Positions 36,788-49,140 of a stretch of DNA of 64,000 bases are shown here, piece after piece. Position numbers and translations under genes: made by a program. Numbering within the stretch: the first letter of the stretch is position 1; each line of letters opens with the position of its first letter. The notes beneath the pieces are model-generated. The model ran no database searches and was not told the origin of the DNA. It saw only the letters and a program-made list of their open reading frames with translations. This DNA comes from Dillenia suffruticosa (taxonomy: Eukaryota; Streptophyta; Magnoliopsida; Dilleniales; Dilleniaceae), in the NCBI GenBank assembly GCA_033439265.1, contig JAVTVX010000010.1, positions 1,488,001 to 1,552,000 on the forward strand. The letters run 5' to 3'.

Positions 36788-38989
36788 TCTACTACAGAGA
36801 CAATTCACTTGTTAAGATATTTGATAGAGACATATAGATCACATAAAAGAGACTTACATATGGTATTCATTGATTTAGAAAAAGTATATGATAAGGTTAC
36901 TAGAAACGAATTGTGGTGAGCGCTGATAAAGAAAGAGATCTCATTGAAATACATTAATATCATTAAAGATATGTATGATGGAGTTGTAACCCATGTAAGA
37001 ATTTGCGAGGGTATAAGCGATAGTTTTCTCATTAATATTGGATTCCATCAAAATTCAGCATTAAGTTTCATTTTTTTTACAATAGTGATAGACGAAATTA
37101 TAAAAAATATTGAAGATAAAATATTATGGTGTATACTTTTTTACAGATGATATAGTGTTGGTTGATAAAACTAGAGAAAATATTTGTGCAAAATTAAAGT
37201 TATGGAGGTACACATTAGAATCCAAAGGGTTTAAATCGAGTAAATCGAAAACTGAGTATATGAGATGTAGATTTAGCAATAATGATTAGAATGATAAAAA
37301 AATGATTAGGTTAGATAGACAAAATGTATCAAAAAATGAATGATTTAGATATATTGGTTCCATCATTCAAAATGATAACAATATAAATAGAAATGTGAAT
37401 CATAGAATTCAAACGGATTGGATAAAATAGAGAAAGTCATCCGGAATTTTTTGTGAACGCATGATACCACTACATTTGAAGGGAAAGTTTTATAAAACCA
37501 CAGTAAAATCTGTCCTATTATATGGTACTGAATGTTGGACTATTAAAAAATAACAAAAATAAAAAATAACGGTAACATAAATGAAAATATTTAAGCGGAT
37601 GTATGGTAAAACTAGAAAAAATAGAATTAGAATGAAGAAATTCGTAGAAAATTGAGAATCAGTTCAATTGTGGATAAAATGTAAGAGTGTCGGATGACAT
37701 GGCTTGAGCATGTATAAAGAAAACCCGAAAACCACCGGTTAGAAGAGTAGAAAACTTGAATATAGGAGTTCTAGTAAAACGTAAAGATAGACCGCTGAAA
37801 ACTTAGATACAAGTATCCATAAACACATGAAAGTTAAGGATCTAGACGAAAGGATGACGTTGGATAGGAATGAGTGGCGTAAAAGAATCCGCACAAATTA
37901 AACTATCATATTTTTTTTTGTCTATTCATTCTATTATTTTTTATTTTATTTTATTTTATTTTTTATTTTTTATTTTATTTTTTATTTATTTTTTTAAATT
38001 CTCATACTTGTCTCTCAAATGGCCGAACTCAAATTGTTGATATTAAAATTCAGATTGTTATTGTTGTTGTTGTTGGTACAAAGCTAAATGTATCTATAGA
38101 CAACAGAATGCTAATAGAGTATTCGGTCGCATTTTGTCTTGAAAGTTTCCGGTTTTCCTTCAAAATATATGGATGTAGGTTCATTGGAAACGAATCTGGA
38201 TTATGTTAAATTCAGTTTTTTTGAGCGGAAGATTCATGCTAGTTTTGTTCTGTGTTGTAGCATTGTTCTTTTAGAAAAATTGGTTGTGCTAGGCATGTGT
38301 GCATTCATCTTACAGATGTGATGCTCTTCAATTTTGTAGCACAAATGGATCCAGATTTTAGTCCAAAAATGGCTATTAAGTCTCTAACTTCTCGACAGAT
38401 TGTTCGTATACATCAGCTTTTTTGTGAAGCAAAGTTTGACGATCCAACTGGTGATGTAAGTAGCTCTTATGTTGCACATTTGTGCAACTTCCATCTTTCA
38501 TATTTTATCCCAAAAAAAAAAAACAAATTTGGATGCCTAACATAAAAATATTTAGGATGATCATTGTCAATATGAATGTTTTCAGTGTCTTAGTCCTGCG
38601 GGGGAATACAATCTTCAACTGGGTATCACAAAGGAGTTACATCCAGATGTGGTGGCGACTTACTGAGGAAGGTTATGTAAATGTTTCCTTTTTTTCCAAC
38701 AAGGAAGTTGACCACTTTTTATTACCATGACATGGTAACAAGAGTGTGGTATTTTAAAAAACCCTTGCCTTGTCCATGTGTCCTTTACATTCCATATTAT
38801 GGAGAAATACAGTTCCCAAGTTTGACTCCTTTCTGCCACAATGTACAGTGTCCAAGTTTTTGAAGGACATCCATTCATTGTTGAAGCTGGAGTTAGTATA
38901 AGTGGAAAAGATGTGAAGCAGGTGACTGATTCTTTTCTCAACAGTCTTATCTCAATTTCCAATCTACAATCTTAGGTGTGAATTTAGTG

Positions 38990-41900
38990 CAATGGCGCAC
39001 AGAGCAAGGAATATAGGTAAAGATGGATTATATCTTTCTCATGTCTAGCAGTGTCTCTGCCGCTGAGCCTCTCAACCCCCAATTTATCCTCCTGGATGAA
39101 ATGCAAAATTTCTGGAAGCGGGTCCTTGAGTTCAGACATTTCAAAGCCATTACTCTGACCCATGATAGCAAAAAATCAGCGTAGTAATTAGCTTCCCTAA
39201 AGATGTGGGTAACTATGTTGTCTTCGAAAGAGCTTACCACTTCCTGACATTCCAAGATAATGTGGAAGAGAGGATGATCAGCCTCAGGAGGATGCTTCAT
39301 CTGATAATTTAGCACAGTAGAGTCTGTTTTGATTTCCAACTGATTGAGCCCTCTCCTTTTGGCCATAAGCAAGCCTTCTCATAAACCCCAGAGCTCAGCT
39401 GTGAGAACATGAGCCTTTCCTATGTTGACAGTGAAGCTTGCAATCCAATTTCCGGAGCTATCCCTAAAGAAGCCCCCGACACTTGCCTGGTTAGTCACTC
39501 TAGATAATGCTCCATCAGTATTGAGCTTCAACTTTCCTGAAGGAGGCACCAACCATTTCACTTTCTTACCGACTATCAGCTTGTCCTTGACTTTCTCCTT
39601 CCAGACCAAACCAACCTCCCTAATCATTTTAGAAGCTATAGATACTAGCTCTTGAGGGGACTGATTGACATTTTGGAAAACTTCTTTGTATCTTTGCTTC
39701 CAAATGGTCCAGATGGTGCTAATGAAGATAGCAATGGCTTGAACCTGGTTAAGTCTATCCTACCTACCAGTCCCGGACTCCATTCATTCAAAATGATTAG
39801 AGGATGTCCAGAAGTTTTCCTCCTCTACCAATTTAGGACACACCAACTTCCAGATCTCTGAGGCTTTTCTGCAATCTTTCAAAGCATGTATAATTGTCTC
39901 CTCAGCATTCTTACAAATAGGGCAAGTTGTTTCTTCACAAAACTTTCTCTTGTGCCTTTCAACGTTACTCATCAACTTCTCATAGCAAAATAACCAAAGA
40001 AAGGTTATAATTCTTTCTTGATACTTAGTCTTCCAAACCCAACTCCAGTCCCACTGGTGCTGACCAGTATGATGTTCTGGGTCTTTAATCATTAAGAGAT
40101 TATAGGCCGAGACAATAGAAAAAACACCATTTTCAATTCCCCTTTAGATGATGTTGTCCACCACTCTTCCAAACCTAGGAACCAAGATGCCTTTGATCTC
40201 CTCTACTTTCTCTCACGGAAGGACAGTAAGAAGAGCCTCCAAGTTCCAACATCCCTTTTCTGATAAGAAGTTGCTAACTCTGATGTTAGGATCTTCCATG
40301 AGCTAAGAGGAAGCCATGTAGTTCTTGAGACAACAGTCTTCCACCCAGTGGGCAGACAAAAACTTAATGTTTCTACCATTTCCTACCCTCCAAAACATGT
40401 CTTTTTTTATTTAAGCCTTTCTCTTGATCAAACTTTTCCAAAGGTTGGATCCATCAAACTCCTTTTCTTGGTCATGAAGTTAGACTCTTCCAAGTATTTA
40501 GCCGTCAGAACATTGCACCCCAATCCTCCCCCTTTCTTGGTCTTGCAAACCTTATCTCACCTTACTAAATGGATTTTCCCGTCTTCCTCTACATTAACCA
40601 TAGGAAGTTTCTATTTAACTTATCAAGCTTGCAGCAAAGATCACTAGACAGCCAAACTGATTGCATGGTGTAGACTGGTACAGTAGAAATAACAAATTGG
40701 ACGAGGATTTTTCTTCTCACCATACTAAGAAGTTTAGCCTTCCAACTACTAAGCTTCTGCCGGACCCTATCAAGCACATGTTAGTGGAAATTCCTTCACA
40801 TTCTCTTGTGATTGATATGCACCCCAAGATAAGAACCTATATTATCCTATAAAGGAATTCTGCTAACAGCCGCTAAAGAATTTTAAGTGTCCAAGGGGCC
40901 CCCGGAGAGATCCATAGCCATGATTTGGTGAGATTCAGACATAAACCACTTTCTGCTGAGAAGTCCTTCAGGCATCCCATGACCGCACTAAGGTTCAAAT
41001 ACTCCGCTTCAGCAAATAATATTAGGTCATCAGTGAAGAAAAGATGAGAGATATCTGGACCCCTTTGGGTAATTTTCACCGGGTTTCAAACTCTTTTTTT
41101 CACTCTGTCTTGATCATATACGCCAACCTTTCCATTACTAGAATGAAAAGATGGGGAGAGAGGGGATCCCCCTGTCTCAACCCTTGACCTGTGTTAACAG
41201 GAGATAAGATCTCACTATTCTAGATGACAAAGACCTCCCCACTAGTAACAATAAACATGATAAGCTTGATCAGAGGAATAGTAATATCGGCATCTTGTAA
41301 AACCTTGCCAAGATAACTCCAACTCATATTGTCGTAAGCCTTCTTAAGATCAACTTTTAGCACCATGTTATACCTCTTGCTCTTGGACTTGTAAATGGCA
41401 TGGATGGCTTCTTGCATAACAATTATGTTATCCACCATTCCTCTCCTTGGCAAGAAGCTATTTTGATGAGGGCCTATGATCTTCTGGAGATGGATTTGAG
41501 TTATTACCTTGGAGACAACTTTGTAATAGGTATTTAGAAGGGTGAAAGGTCTGAAGTCTCCATGGAGACCGGATTGCTTTGCTTTGGGATGAGGACATCA
41601 AGGCTTTGGTGTGATCCAGGTGGAACAAACTGTCCTTGAGGGCTTCATTAACAAAATTGCACATATTATCCTTCACAATGTTCCAATGCTTTTGGAAGAA
41701 GATAAATTGGATATCGTCAAGGCCGAGAGCTTTCAACCCTTTCATGGAAAAAATCGTAACTTTTACTTCACTTTCATTAGCCTCATTAGTTAAATTATCA
41801 TGATCTTCGCTATTGATTTTCATAATGCTCCTACTTCCATACGCTTACTTGCTAAGAGATCTGAGAAGTAAGACATGGCATGACTTTTTAATTTTTCCTG

Positions 41901-42800
41901 ATCATAGCACCAAATTTCTCCTGCTTGAAGAGCTGTGATCCTATTTGATTGTCTTCTCATCTTAGTCAAAGTATGAAAAAATTTTGTATTCCTCTCCCCA
42001 TGAGAAATCCAACTAACCCTTGATTTTTGAAGCCAGTAAACTTCCTCTTGGTTGAGTACCTAATGATATTCCTTCAGCAGGACATTTTCCAAATTCTGCA
42101 AGAATCTCGAGCTGCTATAGTTGTTTGCATTTTGGATGCCCCTTAAGTGGACTTCGATGTCTCTCTTACATTTAAAAATGTCTCCAAAGATCATGTGATT
42201 TCAAACTTTCAGCTCTTCTATAGTATTCTTAATGGAACTTAGGAGAGGGTCATTTGCTACAATCCAAGCTTTGGTGAAGACTTCTGAAGAGTTGGGATGC
42301 TCAAGCCATGCTACTTTGCATCTAAAAGGCTTGTTGTTCTTATTGAGAGTGGATGTCATATGAGTGCACAACATCATTGCGCAATGATCTCCATGCAAAC
42401 GGGGGAGAGTCACTGCTTTGTGCTTTGGAAAGCTTAATAAGGCCTGGATGTTGCACAACACTCTGTCTAACTTCTGATGCAGAGTGATTCGACCTTCGCG
42501 TCTCCTTATCCAAGTGAATTTTGCTCCTGTATGCTTAGCTTCTAACATGTTGCAATTTGCTCATCTTTCCCTAAATCTTTGACACCTATTCCAAACCTTT
42601 GTCTTCTTGTTGCTAGTTTCCTCAATGTCGACAATGTCGTTGAAATCTTCCATGACAAACCAAGAGCCTTCTCTATCTTGGCTAGCTCTGTGAGTTCTCT
42701 CCAGCACTTAGCTTTCGCGGAGGTATAAGGCTAGAGATAGACATAAGTCATTGTCCATTACCTCGGAAGCCTCAAAGTCATCTTCTAATCGCTCCTGGGA
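38990..42800 (-). mobile_element. L1-type LINE with RNase H, 5'-truncated and decayed
   Basis: Minus-strand pieces in order: endonuclease end (42780-42200, TYVYL, KFTWIRRREGR, HQKLDRVLCN, LPRLHGDHCAM); RT (41823-40870, PRRGMVDNIIVMQEAIHAI, VLKVDLKKAYDNMSWSYL, the FTDDLILFAEA active site); the stretch LSSWKAKLLSMVRRKILVQ (40777-40589); zf-RVT domain (40092-39784, CPICKNAEETIIHALKDC); and RNase H (39627-39028, LNTDGAL, GKAHVLTAELWGL). This domain set is that of plant L1 elements. Stops separate the blocks. No poly-A or target duplication is obvious. It follows the last visible TOP6B exon. Confidence 0.85.
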
Positions 42801-43852
42801 TCTGATCGCTCTTGCTTAGTAGTACCAGGCCTAAGAGTCTAGAAAAAGTTTGGGATTTCCAAAATATGCATCTCTCAATTAATGGAAGTAAATAATTATC
42901 TTCTAGAAAAAATTAACCTAACTAATTTGGTTCAAGTAGCTTTGGAGTCCAATTTAAAGTCTGACTCTCCCGACGTCTATTTTTTCATTCTTAAGATTTG
43001 AACTCTTGCTCTTGATTGAAGGAATTTAGTACTCTGGTACTAAACTCATATATTGTTGGTACTGCACAATATCTTTGGCAATAATAGATGTTTTATCAAT
43101 GCATTGTTGGTTCAGTCCTAATTTCATATTCGAATCTTGATAATAGAAAAAGTAGGTAGCGGGAGAGATGTCTCTTAACGAATCCAACAGTTAGTTCAAA
43201 CCAAATTAGACAGGATAAATAAATTGATTATCGGATAATACTTAACTAAGTAAAAAAACATGTAGGTGTTTTAGCTGGAACATTTGAAAGTTGTCTTCGA
43301 TGACTTGAATTTCCATTTCTTATGGTCATGTCTTCGGCTATTAGGTTACTGAGATTCTTAATTTACTATACTCTACGAAAATAATTTTTTTTGGGAGTTT
43401 TTTAAAATAAATAAATAAGCTCATCACGAATAGCCCTTTTAGGAGCATCCAAGAAATCTTAACTTGTCTATACTTATCTCTATTTTTGTATTATTTTATT
43501 TATAATATTTTTTTAATTAGATTATACAATTTTCAATAAAAAATATAAGAATTTATGAACAGAAGTTGAATCATTATATTAATAATTTTTGTATGAAAAA
43601 ATTCATTTTAGGTTTTTTTTTTTTAATTCAATGAGACTTATTGCGTAAAGAGTATACCATGGGGTAACTTTATTCCATACAACAATTTAATAAAGTCTCT
43701 CGGGGACATCTCAAGCGATAGATTCTCTTCATTTTTATTTTTTTTCAATTCGATTTTACTTGATTATATTTTCTTGTAAAAAAAATTTATAAAACAAAAT
43801 CATTATTAAGATTCACATCAACTTTGTGAAAGAAAGTATCAAGTGCACCAAC
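42801..43852. other. AT-rich intergenic sequence
   Basis: I see no gene or well-bounded element here. Confidence 0.4.
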
Positions 43853-43869
43853 ATTACACTATATCTACT

Positions 43870-44044
43870 GTCAAACTCTCATGGATGTAATGGTAGAATA
43901 GTTCACTCTTTTAATTATAGATTTTGAGTTTGAATCATGAGAATGGAGAAATGAGATTTGAAAGAACCAAACCAACAATGGATTTTACAGTACTCGGTTA
44001 GGATTAATTGGCTCAACCCAGATACCAACCGATGAAAAAACATA
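43870..44044 (+). mobile_element. tRNA-derived SINE with 17-bp target duplication
   Basis: The duplication ATTACACTATATCTACT (43853-43869 and 44045-44061) is perfect. The 175-bp body has A-box-like GATGTAATGGTAGAATAG and B-box-like GAGTTTGAATCATGAG, and a tail ACCAACCGATGAAAAAA. Same family as the SINE at 28086. Confidence 0.85.
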
Positions 44045-44229
44045 ATTACACTATATCTACTTATACGAAATTCAGTTTAGTTAAATCATCTAATATCTAA
44101 TTCTAAAAAATGAGTTAACAAAAATTAAATTAGTTTTAGAGGGGGAATAAATTGTTTAAGCTTTGACTTAAACTATCTTGATAAGACTTTTAAGCTCCTG
44201 AAAGACGTAGTATGACTCGGGCATTTGAA

Positions 44230-45030
44230 ATCTAAAACTAATAGCATGCCTAGATAGTAATTTTGGAGGCTTTCTTCTAGCAAGGCAAGGCAAGGCAAGG
44301 CAAGGCAAACTCAATTATGTTGCCGTGGCATATTTCTAAAGTGGACTTGTGGCCCAAACAGTGTCTGGATAAATCCACTTTGTAGACTGCGAGGCCTGCT
44401 TTGAATTTCTGGAACCGGGAATTTGCCTATCCAATGATGTCAAAAGGTAAAAGGAGAGGTCAAAAAGAATGACAGAAAAAACAGAGTAAATTACATATCT
44501 AATTCTTAAAATTTACTCCAATTTTACAAATTAATCTTTACGGTTATGAATATTATCTTGTGTACTCGAATTTTTAAAAGTGAAACATGTCGGTCCTTCT
44601 AACAATGACGGTAACAGTTTAACCATTAATTGATGGCGTGACTGCCTATATGACAGTACGGAAGTCTGTATGTCATAGCCATGTCAGCACCAATGGTTAT
44701 CCGATGTTACCACGTTAGCATTTTGCAAACATGGCAATTCCATGTAAGCAAAAGTACCGATGTGGTAATGATAAATTGTTCAATTGATGATGTGTGACTA
44801 CCACATCAACAATGAAAGGGTTTTATGGTCTTTTCACTGACATCTCTCTCCTCTCACTTCCTCCTCCAAGACACCTGAAAAAATAGAATCCCAAAAATTT
44901 CCCCTCCCTCTCTCTCTCTCTCTCTCAAACTCTCTTCCCTCGGATTCTCTCTATCTCTCTCTAATGGAGCCACCGGAAACTGATGTCGTTGGAGAAACCA
45001 CCGAAGAAATAATTTCCCAATGGGACTCAA
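44230..45030 (+). repeat. Duplicated segment, second copy at 54612-55522
   Basis: From ATCTAAAACTAATAGCATGCC through the left end of the Pack-MULE to AATGGGACTCAACGG, this stretch matches 54612-55522. Copy 1 has five CAAGG units at 44280-44304; copy 2 has two. Copy 2 has about 100 extra bases (54705-54825) before AAAGTGGACTTGTGG. The match includes flanking non-transposon DNA, so it is a segmental copy and not only two transposon insertions. Confidence 0.8.
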
Positions 45031-45125
45031 CGGTTTCGGAAGAAGGCAGAGATCATCATCATCATCACCGCCGCATGATCTTCGAAAGCGATGGTCGTTG
45101 AGAAATTATCAGATACTCTTGCAAC
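44964..45125 (+). pseudogene. EXO70-like N-terminal fragment captured by Pack-MULE
   Basis: The ATG at 44964 starts [20 protein letters not shown], then DSTVSEE, a His run and MIFESDGR, where TGA interrupts. This resembles the N-terminus of plant EXO70 exocyst subunits (...ISQWDS..SEEAR..MIFESDR.EVDRYL). It runs directly into CSI3-like sequence. A second copy starts at 55449. The identification is from memory of the family and moderately sure. Confidence 0.5.
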
Positions 45126-45139
45126 GATTATTGTTGCAA

Positions 45140-48100
45140 ATGTCAAAGTCTCCCTCCGCACCTGAACCATGGGAAATCAAATCCTCCTCTTCTTCTCGGC
45201 CTAGGTCAGTGTCCTTATCAAATGGATTATGTTCCAATCCTGCAAGTAGTTAGCTGCCATGCTTTTTAGATTTGGTCTGAAAGGGGAAATTTGAATATCT
45301 TGTTTCTTGTGATGAGACAAATTTGAATATCTGGTAAGCTTAGTTTGCACCTATTTCGGCAATAATTATGAGTTCCAAAGTAATGAATAGTTATTTCCTT
45401 CTCAGGGAGTCAATTGGAACAACAAACATGGATGATCCCGAAACTACAATGGCTACAGTTGCTCATTTTATTGAACACTTACATAATAGCATGTCTTCAC
45501 CACATGGGAAGGAACTTATAACAGCTCGTTTGCTCGGAATTGCCAGAGCAAGAAAGGATGCAAGGTCACTTATTGGTTTACATGCCCAGGCAATGCCCTT
45601 ATTTATATCAGTTCTCAGAAATGGCACCGCCGTGGCAAAAGTACATGTTGCTACAACTCTTAGTGTATTGTGCAAAGATGAAGAATTACGGCCAAAAGTG
45701 CTTCTTGGGGATGCATTCCACCGTTACTGTGAAAACAAGAAAAGTCAAAACAAAAAAAAAAAGAAAACAAACACACACTCTTTTTTTCTCTCTCTCTCCC
45801 CCCTCCCCCACTTTCCCAATTCTCTTCTCCCGAAACCCATTTTCCTCTCTTATTCTCACTCTCTGTTTCCCTCTCTCTCTCGAATTCTCTCCCCTCTCAA
45901 CTCCCACTCTCTGTTTCTCTCTCTCTCGAACTCTCTCTCACTCTCTCTCACTCACTGATTTTCTCTACCTCTTTATTGTTTCTTTCTCTACCTCCCGCGG
46001 CCGACACCTTCCTGCGACAGTCACCACCGCACGACAGCCCACGCTGCCTTCCTCCCCCTGTCCGCTCAACCACGCGCTGCTCTCTCTGTTGAGAGCCTTC
46101 TGCGACCTTCGTAGAAGCTCCAAGCTGGCGGTAACAGCACTGTCAAAAACCCTAGGCTGCGATGTCATGCGATTTCTTCTCTGCGCAGGTCTAGGATTGA
46201 ACTGGAAAGATATTCGGACGAGGGCTGTGAACTGCGAAAAACCCTAGGTGAGGAAATTTCAATCCCTTCAATATTCAAACTATTTTTATTGAAATTAGGT
46301 TGAGAATACGTGTATATTTATTCTGAAATTGTTAGATTCGAAGGAAACGCATTTTCCTTAGAGTTTGATTGGAAATGTGTACGAACATATTTGGACTTTG
46401 GAGTTAGAATGGGATAATCTGCAGAATGGAGGATACAGTTGCATTTCATATCCTTCTTAGGTTATTTTTGAGGTGTTAAATGACATCTGACATTAGATTG
46501 TATTCATCAATCGGAGGAATTAAAGTTTATACAAAATTAAGGAGAAAATTGAAAACCCTTTAATGGGACCTCATTTAACGATTTATTTGTGATCAATATT
46601 TTAGGTTAAGGCCTTCCAAATTAAAGAAGGGGTTGAATTTTGTTGAGTTGGAAATTGGAAGTGAAAACCCTCCCAAAGAGGTGAGTGGATGGCTATGCTT
46701 CATGTAAATGAATAAATTATTTTAAAGCATGATTTGTAAATTGATTTTAAATTGAATTTGAAATGTTATTTGAAATGTTTTGTGAAATTGATGTGCCCTG
46801 AAATTTGATTTGACAATTCCATGACTCGAATATGATCATTGAATCATTTACACTATACCACGCTTGGATATCATGAAAATTTGTGAGATGCTTGCTTTAT
46901 CTTGAAATTTGAGCATGATCTGATTTATTAAATGGATATTTGATAACTAGGTGCTGAAAAATGACTATAGTCTAAGTCTTGCCACGGACCGGGCCATCGG
47001 GGCGGCGTGGCTAAGGCTGTTTAATTTAGCTTGGTGGTAGGTGAGTTGGAGAGCCTCCTCAGGCTGCCGTGATAACGTGGATGCACCCCACGGAGTTCCG
47101 GGCCAACACCAAGTGATGGGATTTTGAGAAAACTGTGAAAAATCTCTTGGTGGAATCTACCAACGGCCATTAGTAGAATAAAGTTTTCGGCATATCCCAA
47201 AATTTATGAAAAAGGAATGCAAATTGTTTGAAATTACTTATACGAGCCATGGTTGTTTGGAAACGAAATTGTTTCATGTAAATGTTCTCGGTTTCTACAA
47301 ATGTATTTAAATGTGATTTTTTGGCACATCCATTTGCACACCTCATTTATATGTTGCATACCATTGCACTCCATTCACTGGGTATTTAAAATACTCACCC
47401 CCCTCTTAAATCCTTTTTCAGAGGACGCGTAGGGAGACGACGTCCACTATTGCGGATTGGAGGCTTATTTTGTTGATTTTGGGTAGGTATGGATTATGTA
47501 ATTCTTTTTGGGAAGTTGTAGATCGTTAGTCCATGGAAAGGAAATTCTGTACATCTCATACCGTGTAGATTTTATTGATACTGGTTTGAGTTTCGGGCAA
47601 GTATCGGTAAAATCCAACGACTATGATCTGGGACTTCATTATTTTGTGTAAAATCATGTTTGAAAGGTATTTGTTTTTGAAATGGGACATTTGGAATATT
47701 TATCATGGATTTCTGTATTTATAGCTTATTTGGTAAACTCTATGAAATGCTTGAGAACTCTGGATTAGCTGGGATGGCCACACTACATACATGCATGTAC
47801 AGGAACCCCTTCCCCGATTGTGTGCCGATGTATGCTCGTGTGTATAGGGATGGACCGGATGGGTCCTTTGCATGCAAGTTGTTATAAATTTTTTCTATTT
47901 TGATGAACTTATTATTTTGGAAGATTTATGGAAAAACTGGAATGCCTTGCGCTATCCCGGTATATGGGGAGGTCATGCCCGTATGCCGAGATAACGCAGC
48001 GGTTGTTACGTGCTCGACGGAAGAGTCGGGGCGTGACAATTACTCTCACTACTTAACTCTGAATCAACTGAGGCAAGGAAGGCAGTTGCAGAAGCAATAT

Positions 48101-49140
48101 ATGAAGTTTCCTCAGGTGGCCTTTCTGACGATCATGCTGGAATGAAAATTTTTGCTACTGAAGGTGTAGTTCCTACCCTGTGGGGTCAACTTAATCAAAA
48201 GAACAAGTAGGATAAAGTGGTGGAAGGTTTCATCACCGGTGCTTTGAGGAATCTTTGTGGCGACAAGGATGGGTATTGGAGGGCGACGCTTGAGGCTGGA
48301 GGAGTGGATATTATCGTGGGGCTTCTGTATTCTGACAATGCTGCTGCTCAATCAAATGCAGCTTCACTCTTGGCTCGTCTGATGTTGGCTTTTAGTGATA
48401 GTATCCCCAAAGTGTTGGATTCTGGAGCTGTAAAAGCTTTACTTCGACTTGTCAACAAGGATAATGAGATTTCTGTGCGTGCCAGTGCAGCTGATGCCTT
48501 CGAGGCTGTCTCTTCCAAGTCTGCCAAGGCTAAGAAAGCTGTTGTGGATGCTAATGGGATTCCAATTCTTATCCGGGCTGTTATTCCACCTTCAAAAGAG
48601 GGCATGCAAGGGGAGGGTGGCCTGGCTTTACAGAGCCATGCAACCCAAGCCTTAGCAAATATCTGCAGCGGGATGTCTAAATTAATTCTATATCTTGGTG
48701 AACTTGCTCAGGCCCCTCGCTTAGCTGCTCCTATTGCGGACATAATTGGAGCCTTGGCCTACTCATTGATGGTGTTTGATAGGAAACCTGGTTTTGAAGA
48801 TGAGCCTGTTGATGCAACTCAGATAGAAGATATTCTGGTGACGTTACTAAAGCCTCGAGATAATAAGTTGGTTCAGGAACGTGTCATGGAGGCTATGGCT
48901 AGTCTCTATGGGAATGTTTATTTATCAAGATGGCTGAATAATGCAGATGCAAAGAAAGTGCTTATTGGGCTCAAAGCAATGGCTTCTGCCGATGTGCAAT
49001 AGTATCTGATAATTTCTCTTACAAGCTTATGCTGTGATGGAGAAGGCATCTAGGAGGTGATTGGCAAACGAAAAGGAATTCAGCTACTAATATCGTTGCT
49101 AGGCTTATCTAGTGAGCAGCATCAAGAAACCATTGATAGA
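45140..49140 (+). pseudogene. CSI3-like (cellulose synthase-interactive, armadillo) gene fragment in Pack-MULE
   Basis: CSI proteins are long armadillo-repeat/C2 proteins that link cellulose synthase complexes to microtubules. Exon 1 (45140-45204) codes MSKSPSAPEPWEIKSSSSSR. The next exon (from 45406) codes TTNMDDPETTMATVAHFIEH, LITARLLGIARARKDAR and VAKVHVATTLSVLCKDEELR. A 2.3-kb solo LTR interrupts at 45728-48038. The frame resumes at 48044 ([13 protein letters not shown]) and runs through armadillo repeats (GALRNLCGDKDGYWRATLEA, AAQSNAASLLARLMLAFSDS, VQERVMEAMASLYGN) to TAG at 49000-49002, with homology out of frame to about 49130. Defects: a 1-bp loss at about 45710, TAG replacing Gln in NKQDK at about 48208, and the TAG after SADVQ. 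The C-terminal repeats and C2 domain are absent. Confidence 0.85.
45728..48038 (+). mobile_element. Solo LTR (2311 bp) inside the CSI3-like fragment
   Basis: Starts TGTGAAAAC and ends GGGGCGTGACA, as does the solo LTR at 22777. Flanks GTTAC (45723-45727) and ATTAC (48039-48043) match at four of five bases. Removing it rejoins the CSI3 codons for IPPLLSLL. It contains CT-rich runs (45780-45960) that give spurious frames and an AACCCTAGGTGAGGAAATTTC stretch shared with the other copy. Confidence 0.8.

Larger units (their letters stand above)
29689..38073 (+). mobile_element. RTE-type LINE, decayed and split by two nested LTR insertions
   Basis: A 12-bp duplication, TGGTACAAAGCT (29677-29688 and 38074-38085), brackets the whole block inside the TOP6B intron. 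The LINE 3' end is a TTATTTTATTTT and TTGTTGTTG tail, as in plant RTE. Endonuclease traces: NIYIMCFQETKW (about 33625), GRDLNEHVGER (about 33925), VNQIDFFLTRR (about 34120). RT traces: SQIWRESIIVPLYKNKENIQNYSNYREI (35040-35120, in part), then after the insert TTETIHLLRYLIE, MVFIDLEKVYDKV and IKDMYDGVVTHVR (36790-37000). Subtracting nested elements leaves about 3.8 kb, a normal RTE length. Many stops. Confidence 0.8.
27944..38921 (+). pseudogene. Truncated DNA topoisomerase VI subunit B pseudogene, split by transposons
   Basis: Topo VI B is the ATPase/transducer partner of the SPO11-like A subunit; in plants it works in endoreduplication. Exon-like blocks: 27944-28046 (ALIWWKMSTGLSIEISSSMK), 28390-28492 (VPHLHLHEKRDNKDRWHGAE), about 28655-28733 (LHHMRQIAVITSYAQFLF), about 28833-29032 (HPSAVDLLFIK...LQFLQHEFVNIGKSLAERL), 38340-38455 (PDFSPKMAIKSLTSRQIVR), 38586-38671 (CLSPAGEYNLQLGITKELHP) and 38849-38921 (VQVFEGHPFIVEAGVS). 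Most borders keep GT-AG. Defects: frame change in the first block, missing AG before the third, TAG at 28881-28883, TGA at 38664-38666. The GHKL ATPase exons and C-terminal exons are absent, so this is a partial duplicate. Confidence 0.85.

Noticed and set aside
45686..46168. Open frames in the CT-rich part of the solo LTR at 45728
   Set aside because: Low-complexity translation across the LTR border; not part of the CSI3-like gene.
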